From NCBI RefSeq assembly GCF_022539505.1, contig NC_061512.1:246962510-247026509 (forward strand): 64,000 bases of DNA, in the 5' to 3' direction. The stretch comes from Lolium rigidum (taxonomy: Eukaryota; Streptophyta; Magnoliopsida; Poales; Poaceae). Made by a program: the position numbers and the translations under genes. Positions 34,020 to 45,123 of this stretch are shown piece after piece. The notes under the pieces are model-generated. The model was not told where the DNA came from. It searched no databases and worked only from the letters and a program-made list of their open reading frames with translations. Position 1 is the first letter of the stretch. Every line of letters begins with the position of its first letter.

Positions 34020-35460
34020 CTTTTTTTCGAAATGGGGGAAATATCGCCCCAGCTTCTGCATCCAAAGGATGTACACGATTTTTTTATTAGATTATTCACC
34101 ACACCTTATAAGAGCAATACAAAAGATCAAACTCGAAGCTACCTCGCTAAACCTACAAAGGGATGAAGGGGGTGACAATTCACCAACTCACATCCAAAAA
34201 TCAAATGCCTTTCCAGGCCGCCCAATAGCATATGAGAAGCACATCCAGTCAAGCAGACTATCATCATACGCCAACACACGTCATAGAAGTTGCTACCGCC
34301 ATCTTCCTCGACTCCATCTTCAAGAGAGATCATCGCATTGACCAAGCCAGGCCTGCCATCGATGCCGCCACGGCGCCAGATGACTCCACCATCCTGCGTG
34401 TATCCATCACACTGCATCCGTCCCGAGACACCACTGCACCATGCCATGGAGACTCGACGACGCCGACACAGCAAAAGCACATTGTTCCACCTCAGCACCA
34501 CCGTCATCCGTTGTCTGCTCCAAAAAAGCGATGCCCCCAACAGGAAGAACGGCAATGCGCGCCGCCATCATACGATCCGGGAGACCCGGGTCTAGGGTTT
34601 CCCCTGGAGCAGCCCAGGCGAAGAACGCAGACTGCAGAGACAATGCCTTCAACAAGGTAACGACAAAACGTGCCGCCATCATCCGCCATGACCGAAGTCC
34701 GGGCCGGCTTTCACCGGCAGTTGTGCCTCGCCATCGGGAGCTAGGCGACGGATCGCAAGATCCGCCACTTCTAGCCACACAACTAGCCGATCTCCCCCGG
34801 CGAGAGAGAAGACGATGCCATGGTCAGCGGCACCTGACGCCCGCCACCTGCCACCAGGTCGACGCCGTCACCTCCATCGCCATCCAGGGCCGCCGCCGTT
34901 GGTGCCGTGGTCCCAGACCTTGAGGAGGAGAGCACGAGATCCGCCCCCATCCCCACCCGCCCGGCGATGCCGAGGCGAGGAAGGAGGATAGGACCGCACC
35001 GCCCCCATCATCGCCAGGATCCGGGGCCACGCCGCCGTCTCCATCATCGCCCACCCGGTGAGGCCGCGGCGAGGAACGGAGGAGAGGTCGTGCCGCCATG
35101 TCCAGAGCCACGCCGCCATGTCCAGGGCCACGTCGCCGCCCCCATCACCGCCTTCCCGGCGAGGCCGTGGCGAAGACGGGATGAGAGGTCGCGCCGCCAT
35201 AGACCGGCAGGGAACGGGACCATCCCCCGGTGCGGAGACGTGCCTCCTACCGCCGCACCAGGGGACCACGCGTGGATCCCCGCCGCCCCCATAACCGGCC
35301 GCGCCAGGCTTCGCCGGCGGCAGCCTCAGGGGATGGCGAGGGGAAGGGAGGGAGGTGGAGACGGAGGCGACGGCGGGGGGCTAGGGTTCCGCCCCAGAGT
35401 CGCCTGGAGGGGGAAGACCCGAGGGGTAAAGTATCTCTCGTATTCTTACAAGCTTTCCCT
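34020..35460. repeat. GC-rich dispersed repeat headed by TTTTTTTCGAAATGGGGGAA
   Basis: The head (T run, CGAAATGGGGG, CTTCTGCATC-AAAGGATG-ACACG) is a phrase I associate with common dispersed repeats of wheat-group genomes. The remaining 1.3 kb is GC-rich with many overlapping open frames and short internal repeats such as GCCGCCATGTCCAG-GCCACG, twice near 35.1 kb. I see no protein domain. I cannot name the family. Confidence 0.4.
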
Positions 35461-35463
35461 TTA

Positions 35464-35674
35464 AATGGGGAGAATTTCACTTCCCGGTCTCTGCACCAAG
35501 TAGGGATGCACACAGTCATTTGGCATGAGTACTAAGATTTTTAATCTTCGTTAAGATTAAATCATAGTCCTCAAGATAAATTGCATGAGTACCAGGACCA
35601 GCCTGGGCCTTAAGTATAAATAGAAACCTAAATTCTCTTCCGTGAGGATTTGAACTCAGGTGTTGGGTTTGTAC
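35464..35674. repeat. Truncated second copy of the repeat head, target of the solo LTR
   Basis: AAATGGGGAGAATTTCACTT...CTGCACCAAGTAGGGATGCACACAG parallels the head at 34030-34085 in the same orientation, so two such repeats lie in tandem. The solo LTR is inserted in the sequence that follows, which resumes at 37405. Confidence 0.4.
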
Positions 35675-37399
35675 TGTTGGAGATATGCCCGAGAGGCAAT
35701 AATAAATTAGTTATTGTTATATCTTAGTGTTCATGATAAATGTTTACATCCCATGCTATAATTGTATTAACCGAAACATTGATACATGTGTTTTATGTAA
35801 ACAACAAGGAGTCCCTATATAGTAAGCCTCTTGTATAACTAGCTTGTTGATTAACAGATGATCATGGTTTCGTGATCATGAATATTGGATGTTGTTAATA
35901 ACAAGGTTATGTCATTGGGTGAATGATATAATGGATATACACCCAAATAAGCGTAGCATAAGGTCAAGTCATGAAGTTCATCTTGCTATAAGCTTTCGAT
36001 ACATAGTAACCTAGTCCTTTGACCATGAGATTATGTAAATCACTTATACCGGAAGGGTACTTTGATTACATCAAATGTCACTACGTAAATGGGTGGTTAT
36101 AAAGATGGGATTAAGTATTCGGAAAGTATGAGTTGAGGCATATGGATCAAGAGTGGGATTTGTCCATCCTGATGACGGATAGATATACTCTGGGCCCTCT
36201 CGGTGGAATATCGTCTAATTAGCTTGCAAGCATGTGACTAGGCCCAAGAGATGACATACCACGGTACGAGTAAAGAGTACTTGTCGGTAACGAGGTTGAA
36301 CTAGGTATGGAGATACCGATGATCGAACCTCGGACAAGTAAAGTATCGCGCGATAAAGGGAATCAGTATCGTATGTTAATGGTTCAATCGATCACTAAGT
36401 TATCGCTGAATGTGTGGGAGCCATTATGGATCTCCAGGTCCCGCTATTGGTTATTGGTCGGAGAGGAGTCTCGATCATGTCTGCATAGTTCACGAACCGT
36501 AGGGTGACGCGCTTAAGGTTCGATGTCGCATAAGTAGATTCAAAATATGAGATGGAGACCGAAGATTGTTCGGAGTCTCGGATGGGATCTAGGACATCAC
36601 GAGGAGGTCCGGAATGGTCCAGAGAATAAGATTCATATAAGGGAAGTTGATTTCTAGGTTTCGGAAAAGTTCGGGATTTTTTCGGTGAAAGACAGGGAAG
36701 GTTCTAGAAGGTTCCGGGGGGTCCACCATGGGGCCCACGGCCTAGGGGGCCAACATGGGCCGAGGGGGTGCATCCTAGCCCTAATGGTCTAGGGGCACAT
36801 GCCCCTCAAGGGCCAAGTCGGCCAGCCCACTAGGGTTCCCCAAAACCCTAAGGGGATCAACTTGGGGGGGGGAGGAAAACTTCCCCCTCTTTGGCCGCCA
36901 GCCCTAGATGGGTTTTGGGGCATTGGGGGGCCACCCAAACCGACCTCCCCCCTATATAAAGAGGGGAGGGGGCAGGGGGTGCACACCCTTCATACCCTAA
37001 CCCTGGCGGCCCCTCTCTCCTCCACCACAATCCTGCTCCAGCTTGGCGAAGCCCTGTAGCTTTTCTCCTCCACCACCACCACCACACCGTCGTGCTGCTA
37101 GGATTCCGAGGAGATCTACCACACCTCCGCTGCCCGCTGGAACGGGGAGAGGACGGTCTTCATTGACACCGTACGCACGACCGAGTACGGAAGTGCTGCC
37201 GGATTGCAGCACAGGACGATCGACTACATCAACAATGAGATCTAATCTCGTAGGCTTTGGAATATTCGAGGGTTAGTCTCACATGCATCTCGTTACTTCG
37301 ATTTATATAGATTAGATCTTGCTTCTTCCTAGATTGGATCTTGGTTTTTATTCATGTTCACGGTAGAAATTTTTTGTTTTACATGCAACGAACCCTTCA
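35675..37399 (+). mobile_element. Solo LTR, BARE/Angela-type Ty1/copia retrotransposon (1725 bp)
   Basis: It starts TGTTGGAGATATGCCC, GAGAGGCAATAATAAA and ends ATGCAACGAACCCTTCA. The five-base duplication TGTAC lies on both sides (35670-35674 and 37400-37404). The start, the length near 1.7 kb and internal blocks such as CAGGTCCCGCTATTGG and GGTTCGATGT are those of the BARE-1/WIS/Angela group, abundant in Triticeae and relatives. A TATA box (TATATAAA, 36953-36960) precedes the presumed leader. No internal domain or second LTR follows, so the element was reduced by unequal recombination between its LTRs. Confidence 0.92.
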
Positions 37400-37513
37400 T
37401 GTACATCCACTCCCCAACCTATTGAGCTAGACTCAAGCATAGACAGTATTTACTATCTACATAAATTCAAATTATAACAAAGTTGAGACAAGTTTTATGA
37501 GATAGAGGAAGTA

Positions 37514-37635
37514 CTACCCCCGTTTCAAAATAAGTGGCAATTTTGTTGAGATACGAATGTGTCTACACGTCTTTTAATGTATAGATATATTTGTATCTAG
37601 AAAAAACTAAAAAACTTATTTTAAAACGGAGGGAG
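37514..37635. mobile_element. Stowaway-like MITE (about 120 bp)
   Basis: Ends CTACCCCCGTTTCAAAATAA and TTATTTTAAAACGGAGGGAG are imperfect inverted repeats of the CTCCCTCCGTTTC-AAATAA type. TA precedes the left end (37512-37513); the right-hand TA is changed to CA. Confidence 0.7.
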
Positions 37636-37710
37636 CAATTGTTAACTTGGTCCAAAAATCGCTGTAGATGTTGCTCCGTTCTTGCAAAATCTTTCTTGAG
37701 AATGTGGTTC

Positions 37711-37770
37711 ATGCTCTCTCTCTCTCTCTTTCTCTCTCTTCTTCCTCTCTCTCCCTCCCACCCTCCCTTT
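37711..37770. repeat. CT-rich microsatellite
   Basis: CTCTCTCTCTCTTTCTCTCTC continues into CCTCTCTCTCCCTCCCACCC over about 60 bp. Confidence 0.8.
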
Positions 37771-37789
37771 CCTTGCTAGTGTTACTGCG

Positions 37790-39127
37790 GAAGAGACCGT
37801 ACCTAAAAGGGTCTTAGAAAGGTTGAATTATTTACGGTTAAGATTCTTTTGGCAGAGAACAATGAGAAAAGGAAATATCGACCGACTAAATAGATTGTAT
37901 TATGCCTCCCTAAGGATTATGGAGGGCTTGGAATTCACGACTTTGAGGTTAAGAATAGAGCTCTCCTCGCTAAGGACTTCATAAGTTGTTGATGGAGGAG
38001 GTGGTTTGAAAGAATCTCCTAAAGCGGAAATATATTGGCTCTAGTGCTTCGATTCAAGTTTATTGAAACCTGGTGAATCATACTTTTGGGATGCTTCTAT
38101 GGGTACGAAGTAACACTTCTTCCTCTTGTATGGTTCCTTCACAATTAGAAATGGCTCGCAAATTAGATTCTGGGAGGATAAGCTGTTGGGTAATGCTAAA
38201 CTTCGAGAATAGTATTCAGCTCTATACAACATTGTCCGTCATAAGAGCGATACAATCGCTAAGGTGTTGGATTCTTCCCCACCGAATATGACATTCAGAA
38301 GAGATATTGGTCCTAGAATGTCTAAATGGAAAACCTTGTTGCAACGCTTGGTTCTGATCCACTTAACGCAGGGGACGGATGAGTTTCGATGGAATCTACA
38401 ATAGAGTGATAAATTCTCAATAGACTCTAGTATAAATCCTTAAAATACAGCCGGATGTGACCGTCGATAACAATAAGAAAAATATGAAAAATGAATATAT
38501 CATTGTAAACTAAGGTTTTTGCATGGTATCTTCGCAAAGGTGTGATTTTCACCAAAGATAACCTTGTAAATCGCAATTCTCATCGTGACGAAACTATTAA
38601 ATACTTATTCTTCTAGTGCAAATTCACTAGATCTATATGGTCAATCATCTAAGTAGGTTCGACCTTATATCCACCATGCAACATTGTAAATATATTAAGC
38701 AACTACTTAAATGGTGTGGATCGTAAGTTTAAATTGCTTATAAGAGTGAGACTGCTTGCCGTTGGTTGCTACGGCTGCATAGAAATGATAAGGTTTTCAA
38801 TGATAAAACTGATCTCTTACGCGGGTTATCTGCCGGTGCATGACTTTGCGCCGTTCACGGTCGTCTCTAGATCATATGAAAAATCACTACCAGATTATGG
38901 AGGTGCTTACTCGGTTAAAGGACACAGCGAGAGATATTTTTATCCAACATGAATGCAAGGGTGATCTCAGGATTGGACCACATCGCCTACTTGTTACCTT
39001 GATTGTTCTTTTGTGGTGTGCTACTTTTCTTTTTTTCACTCTTGTTTCCTTCAGATTGTTACACTTATTTACATCTTAGTTTTGCAGAGACCGTGTTAAG
39101 TAATAAAGCGTTATTTATCGAAAAAAG
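37790..39127 (+). mobile_element. LINE fragment, 3' part (zf-RVT region), degenerate
   Basis: Translated in changing frames, the plus strand shows LERLNYLRLRFFWQ, GGLGIHDFEVKNRALLAKDF, IRFWEDKLLGNA-LRE and DTARDIFIQH. This is the usual order downstream of the reverse transcriptase in grass LINEs of this type. Many stops and frameshifts interrupt it. It ends near AATAAAGCGTTATTTATCGA and an A-rich run that serves as poly-A tail. The 5' part and RT core are missing. Confidence 0.7.
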
Positions 39128-39369
39128 AGGAAGAGAAGTATGACACAAAGTCATGTGGCGTTCGCCTTCTCCCATGAGGCCAACACAGAGCATAATGATG
39201 CATCTGCATTTGACAGAGGATAGTGAGAGGTTTTTCGGCGCACTGGCGCAGCACTGCCGGTCCCCCGACGCGACGAACAACAAGAGGTTGCGTAAGGCGG
39301 GAGCATGGGATGAGCGACAGCAGGTTTTTTGGCGGGCACGGTATCTAGCAGTCATGAAATCACTTAGCA

Positions 39370-39530
39370 TGGGATGAGTGAGAGGTTTTTTGTCATCCTT
39401 TCTTTCTTTTTTCTTCTTCTTTTGTTTTCTTTTGGGTTTTGATGTGTTGTTTGCTCCAGCGGTGGTCTCTACCTTGTATCAGTTCGTTGCTATATTAATA
39501 TAGCGGGAAAAACCTATTTCGAGGAGGAAA
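39370..39530 (+). repeat. LINE-type 3' tail
   Basis: A pyrimidine-rich stretch is followed by CTTGTATCAGTTCGTTGCTA and TATTAATATAGCGGG, a phrase typical of the 3' end of grass LINEs. No coding part is attached. Confidence 0.4.
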
Positions 39531-39794
39531 TCACTTAATCTAGTTTCATTTTGTATGCAGTATTCGAAACATGTCGAAACACAATGATTTTAGTATAGCA
39601 TCACGAGGCAAGAAATCCAACAACGTGCACTATAGATATGGTGCACGCCAAAATCTCATTTCTCAAGGAGCAAGTTGCCTCAAAGGTTATCCTCTTGTCA
39701 CTCATGAATGTCAATTGGCAGTGTTGATAATAGCCACAACTCTCCCCCTGCTTTGCTCTTTGTTGACCTGGGTGTCTCTCTGGCACTTATGTTT

Positions 39795-40420
39795 TTTTAC
39801 GAAAATTTCACTGATCTATTAATAATCATCAACAGCAGTACAAAGATGCTCAAAAGTAATAAAAATAACAGATGGGTCATTGGACCACCTAACGACGACT
39901 GTAGACACTAGCTCGAGCCGAAGGCGCGCCACCGTCCTCGCCCCTCCATCATCGGAGTCATGCAAAGCTTGTCGTAGTAGAGCTTGTTGTAGTAGACAGA
40001 CGAAAAGTCGTTGTGCTAAGGCCTCAGAGGGCCAGCGCACTAGAGCAGCAACCATCGCCAATGATGACAACCGTAGATCGGAAGAGACTGAACTGAAACC
40101 ACACAAACGAATACGAAAGACAACCGGACCACGGAAGATCCGTCAGACACACGACTCCACGCGCCCAGATGCACCACCGGAGCGAGGATAGGACGGGAAG
40201 TACCTTATTCTGAGTTCAGGAATTAGCCGCCACCTCACCATCCCGAAGAAGACACTGAAAACAAACTAAACGAAGAACTGAACCTTCCCGCATGCGAGAG
40301 GCCGCGGTCCACCACACCTCCAAGATCCAAGGCCACCGAAGACGGAGTGGACTGGCAGCGTCGCCGACGAGAAAGACGAAATCCTAGATAGGTTTTAGAG
40401 CCCCGTCCTAGCTGTTTTTC
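39795..40420. repeat. Dispersed repeat of unknown class (TTTTTTTACGAAAATTTC head)
   Basis: The sequence CTATTAATAATCATCAACAG, AGTACAAAGA, followed by AGCTCGAGCCGAAGGCGCGC and a purine-rich body, matches a repeat I remember as frequent in wheat and barley BACs. The T-run head suggests a retroposed unit in minus orientation. No supported gene. Confidence 0.4.
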
Positions 40421-40439
40421 TCTTTCCCGTAAAGTCCGC

Positions 40440-40865
40440 GCTAGATTGCTGGCTGTTTTTCTCTTTTCCGTAAAGTCCGCACTTATGTTGACAGGGACCT
40501 TTTGATGTCTCCCTCGCACAGTTGGCGCTTACAGTTAGTTGGACTTGTGCCCTTTTTGAGAGAAAGACTACCCGCGTTACCTTTCAAATTAGTAGTAGTA
40601 GTAGGAAAATCTCTCAAGAGAGATTGCTGTTATAACATACATTTCCTTTTTCTGTTCGTTGCCCTGCTTCAGTTGGAAGAGCTCGCACTCTTGGCACCTC
40701 GACCATCGATCCGTCGGACCGCGCGTGTTTCCCTCTGGTCGGCCATCATCCAAGCCCAGGTACGCGTACCGCAGGTTCCTGCACCCTCTAGTAAAACGCT
40801 GCTAGATTTGGGGGCATAGATGGATGATGATGCACTCACCTGGCCGCTGGCCAGTTCATACTCTT
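40440..40865. other. Unassigned DNA
   Basis: About 430 bp with no recognisable gene or repeat. The phrase TTTTTCTCTTTCCGTAAAGTCCGC occurs twice near 40.42 and 40.46 kb with small differences. Confidence 0.3.
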
Positions 40866-40869
40866 TTTC

Positions 40870-41400
40870 TTCAATGTATACTCACAACCACCGGTAGACT
40901 TGTCTGGTTTGGCTTGGGAGACTTGGACGGTGTGATTGTCACATTATTGCGACAAAAAACACACTCATCCAGTCCAGTGGCGCTTTCCAAGATTATCCTT
41001 AGGAGCGTATCTAAGGAACCAGATTTGTGAGGAACCTTCGTCTTCCAAATTTGTTTGCTATCGTTAACCAATACATTGGTATGTCCAAGCGCTAGGTACA
41101 TGGTATCAACAGAAAATTTTCCATCCTCATGTAGATTCCATCAGAACTTGTCATGTCCTTACAATAGTTCGGCCATAGCCAACCACCCCTGTAGGGCATT
41201 CCATGCCGGAAGACGAGGCGTAACCAAATCCCGCAGTTGAACAACACATTAGGCAGTACGAACCTTGCACCTGTGTAATTATGTCCGTTTTGTTACAAAC
41301 AATATGGTACAAGACTAAAATTTGCTCTCGGAGAGTGGAATTTTCCACCACCTATCCTCCCAGAAGCAAATCTCAAAGCCACCCTTGTTAGAGAATTGTT
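40870..41400 (-). mobile_element. LINE fragment, 3' part, degenerate
   Basis: The minus strand shows FEICFWEDRWW, ENSTLREQILVLYHIVCNKT and then FSVDTMYLALGHTNVLVNDS, KQIWKTKVPHKS. These correspond to the IRFWEDKWLGN, LREQYP-LYNIVR and FSVDSMYKAL-KKIWKMKIP blocks of grass LINEs. Stops and frameshifts throughout. Confidence 0.65.
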
Positions 41401-42055
41401 AGTTTCCTAGTCATTGTCTTCATATGTTCTACGATTATGTAATATCACGTCCACTGGTAGCCTTCTTTTGTTAGTTTGCTAGCCTTTTTCTTCGTAGATT
41501 ATACAATCATTTTGAATGGTTTGAGGTTTTGTGACTTTTCTTCTTTTTCTACAAATCGTCTTTATTTAAAATCAAAGCAACATGTAAATGACGATCAAAT
41601 CATAGAGAATTCACGCATAGCCTATACATTTCAGGATGTACACACCCATCACAAAATCCAAATACTAAAGAAATGCAAAAAAATAAAATAGTCACACATG
41701 ATTAATATAAGGCATATGAATCTGATTCAAGTTCGTAAACACCTCTATAAACAAGTTTTAGTACTCTAATCAGTTAAAAAATAAATCACAAGTGGATCCA
41801 CTGCATACACCGGCAGATAACTTGTAGTGAGATGAGTTCATATTACTATAATACATGTCATTTATATATAGCCATAACAACCAAATAAGAGCTGCCGCTC
41901 CCACCCAAATGAGGATCCAAATGAGGACCCTAAACGCGCAGTCGATATCCTACAACGAATTGCTAACAATATTAACAACACTGCAAGGAAGATACAACGA
42001 GGCAGATACAAGTTATAAGAACTGACCATATGAAATATGTTTGACTGTCTCACCA
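41401..42055. other. Unassigned AT-rich DNA
   Basis: About 650 bp with no supported gene; short frames only. Confidence 0.3.
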
Positions 42056-42059
42056 TTAT

Positions 42060-42606
42060 GAAGAAAAAAACTTCCTGCTCCTAATCAATCTGTAATTTGT
42101 GACATTATCCTTATTTAGGAGCACCCATTTGTGAATTATTGCAGAAAAACTCTTATTTTGGAGAACCTTAATTTTCCTAATTTTGTTTGACATTATTGAC
42201 TGGCACATCGCAATGGGCAATAACCCAGTAGATGGGAAACCGAGATTTTTTTCATTCGCATTCAGATTCCATCCGAATTCATTGTATCTTTGTGATAGTT
42301 GGACCATATCCAATTTACGTTGTCGAGCATTCCCTCACATTAGGCGGGGATGAACCCTGCACATATGTGATTGTGTTAGTTTTTCTACGGACAATATGGT
42401 ACAAGGCTGAATATAGCTCTCGTCAGTGGCATTACCTTTCAACCTATCATCCCATAAGTGAATCTCAGAGACGTCTTTCACATGCAAGGATTCGAAGCAA
42501 AATAAATGTTCCTTCGCTGCCATCAGACTAACTTAAAATTGTGAATTCACTGGTTTCCCTTGGGAGATATCTTTTGAGCTAATACATTTGTTCCGTAGGA
42601 GGTTTT
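42060..42606 (-). mobile_element. LINE B, 3' part (interrupted by the Sirevirus-like element)
   Basis: The minus strand shows IHLWDDRLKGNATDESYIQP, FGWNLNANEK and IRKIKVLQNKSFSAIIHKWV, in the LINE order seen in the other fragments. It breaks at 42606 and continues at 53243. Joined across the insertion (with one GTTTT), the frame reads VVWQNLLRNKCISS, the expected continuation of the LLTEDGVWQ block. Confidence 0.75.
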
Positions 42607-45079
42607 TGTAAGGGTACATTGCCCCTATGTGTGGTTTCGGTAATTAATGACAACCCCTATGGACTAATGTTTTCATTGAGTTTATATGAAGGAATATTCC
42701 ATAGGTACTACTTGCTCTCCATGTGTTGGATTCAAGTATGTATGCCATGAAGATAAAGATATACCTTGTGTATTGGCATCAAGATCATCGGTATGAAGAT
42801 ATATATGTGATATGATCAAGAAGAAGAAATGAAGATGGAGTTCTTATGTGGAACTCAATATTAGCCATGCTCTATCTTAAGTGAGTATGAGAAGATACAA
42901 GGTTGAGTTGGGCAAGTTCAAGATGAGCATCTTGTGTGGATCACATGCTTGAAGCTTGCCGTCCATTTGGTGATAGTGAAGATGTGCATCAATGAACCTT
43001 TCCCATCATAGTGTATGGGGAGCATTTGTGAGTATTCACGAAGCGACAATGATCAAGTGATGGGATGCGCAAGGCAAAGGTATGACCTTGATAGGTTTTC
43101 CTTTTGCCGGTCTCGAGGTGGTTGATGGGAGACCGGATTATAGGATAGATAGCCGCACTATCAAGAGGGGCTTTCGGTTGGTTAACTTGATCACATCGTC
43201 TTAGGGAGCTCAATCCTTGCATGCGTTGCATATTCTTATTGCTTCTTGGTATTTCTCGGTGTGAGGTTCTTGAGCTTGTTGCTAGCTTTACAACAAGCCC
43301 AAGTTCATCGAAAACGGAGTTCACATGCATCTTCTATTGCGTTTTCGAGGTTGGGTGATTTTACCGGTTATTCATGATATAAGGTTCTACCTTTTATATT
43401 CATGATAAAATCCCCTCCTACAGATTCTTGGGTTTTCACTTTCCATAAGATAGCATTTGTTGTTATCTTCCAAACAAAATTGGTTTCATGCGATTCGGAG
43501 TTCGGGAGCATTTGTTATTAAAGAAAAGGAAAAGGAGAAAAGAATAAAAGGAAAAAGAAAAAAAAGGGCCAGCCGACCGGCCGGTCCGACCGGACCGGCA
43601 ACCGGCCCACCCGGTCCGAAACCGGATCCGGCGCTGGTGCCTTCCGGCCGCGGTCCAGGGGGCTCTTGGCCCGTAACCGGTCTCGGGCCCGGTCCGTGAC
43701 CGGCCCGCCTCGGCGCAGCCCCGGTCCGGCCGGGTCCCTTGCTGGGCCGCCTCCGCCCCACCGGCCCACACGGCCACCGCTGCCCCGCGCGGCCCAGGCG
43801 GCCTGCGCTGCCCGCGCGCGTTCCACTCCGCGCCGCCCTCGCGCCGCCCCCGCGCGCCCTGGCCGGGGCTGGGCCAGCTCGCCCCGCGCGGCCCACAGCG
43901 CCTCACTTGGCCTGCTCCCCCGCGCGCTCCTTTGCTCCCCGCCGCCCGTGCGCGCGCCCAGCTCTGCCCGGTTGCTGGGCCGGTCGGTCCGGGCCACCGA
44001 CCGGCCTCCTCAGCGCCTGGGCCGGTCGGCCGGCTGGGCCGCCGGCTGGGCATCTTTTTAGAGCGTTTTTTATGCTGTTTTTCCTGTCTTTTCCCCCAAC
44101 AGCTCTATTTCTCCCTTTGCTATAAATAGGCTTCTTCCACCTTGAGCCAAACTAGTTCTTCCCATTCTCTCTCCTCCATTGCTACTATTTGAAGAACTTG
44201 CTCTCCCCCTTGAATCCTCCAACCATTCTTGCTCATATTTGAGGATTTGGGAGAGGGGATCTAGATCTACACTTCCACCGATCGATTTCTTCTCTAAGTG
44301 AGGGAAACTCTTGGGATCTAGATCTTGGAGTCTTTGGTTGACTTTCCCCCTTGTTCTTCCTCTCCAATCTCATCCTAGCATTCGTTGCTTTGGTGGGATT
44401 TGAGTGTGAAGGACTTGAACACCTCCGGTGTTCTTGCTTTGCATCATTGCATAGTGTTGAGCTCTCCACCACGATTTGTTCGAGTGAGAGACCGTGAGCT
44501 TGTTACTCTTGGAGGGTGACCTCCTAGTTGGCTTGGTGATTGGTGCTCCGGTGATCTCTTCAAGAAGATTGTGAAGAGGCCCGGGCTTCTCCTTCGTGGA
44601 GCTTGTGAAGTGGTTGTGGAGCTTGCCATCTCCGGAGCGGAGGAAAAGCTAACCATAAGGAAAGGGCCATTATCCTTCGTGGGTGTGGTTCGGAGAATAG
44701 GGTGAGCCTTCGTGGCGCGGGGAATCCTTCGTGGGACCTCCACTCCTCCAAACGTGACGTACCTTGTTGCAAAGCAAGGGAACACGGGAATACATCCTCG
44801 TCTCCGCGTGCCTCGGTTATTTCTATACCCGAGCTCTCTTTCCTTGTGATAGCCATCGTGCTTGAAGTACATATATCTTGCTATCACTTGTGCTACATAT
44901 ATCTTGTGCCTATCTTGCTTAGCTCTAGTTGCTATTGTTACACTTAGTTGAGCTTAGCATATTTAGGGTTTGTGCTTGTAAACTAAACGATAGTTTAATT
45001 CCGCATTCATACAAGACAAATCCGCAAGAGTTTGTAATTGCCTATTCACTCCCCCTCTAGGCGACATCTCGATCTTTCA
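42607..45079 (+). repeat. 5' LTR of the Sirevirus-like element (2473 bp)
   Basis: TATA box TATAAATA at 44121-44128, so U3 is about 1.5 kb and R-U5 about 0.93 kb. A GC-rich block (43570-44050) just upstream of the TATA box is packed with CCGG and CGGTCCG-type palindromic motifs. Confidence 0.92.
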
Positions 45080-45081
45080 AT

Positions 45082-45093
45082 TGGTATCGAGCA
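45082..45093 (+). other. Primer binding site, initiator tRNA-Met variant
   Basis: TGGTATCGAGCA begins two bases after the 5' LTR. It equals the usual TGGTATCAGAGC except for one missing A. Confidence 0.8.
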
Positions 45094-45123
45094 AGGTCTC
45101 TCCTTGTTTAAGGCTTCACCGCC

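Noticed and set aside
34232..35519. Several frames of 90-185 codons
   Set aside because: GC-rich dispersed repeat with open frames in most phases and no recognisable domain or splice structure.
43463..44125. Pro/Arg/Gly-rich frames of up to 196 codons (also at 51618-52283)
   Set aside because: Composition-driven frames in the GC-rich LTR block of the Sirevirus-like element, present on both strands.
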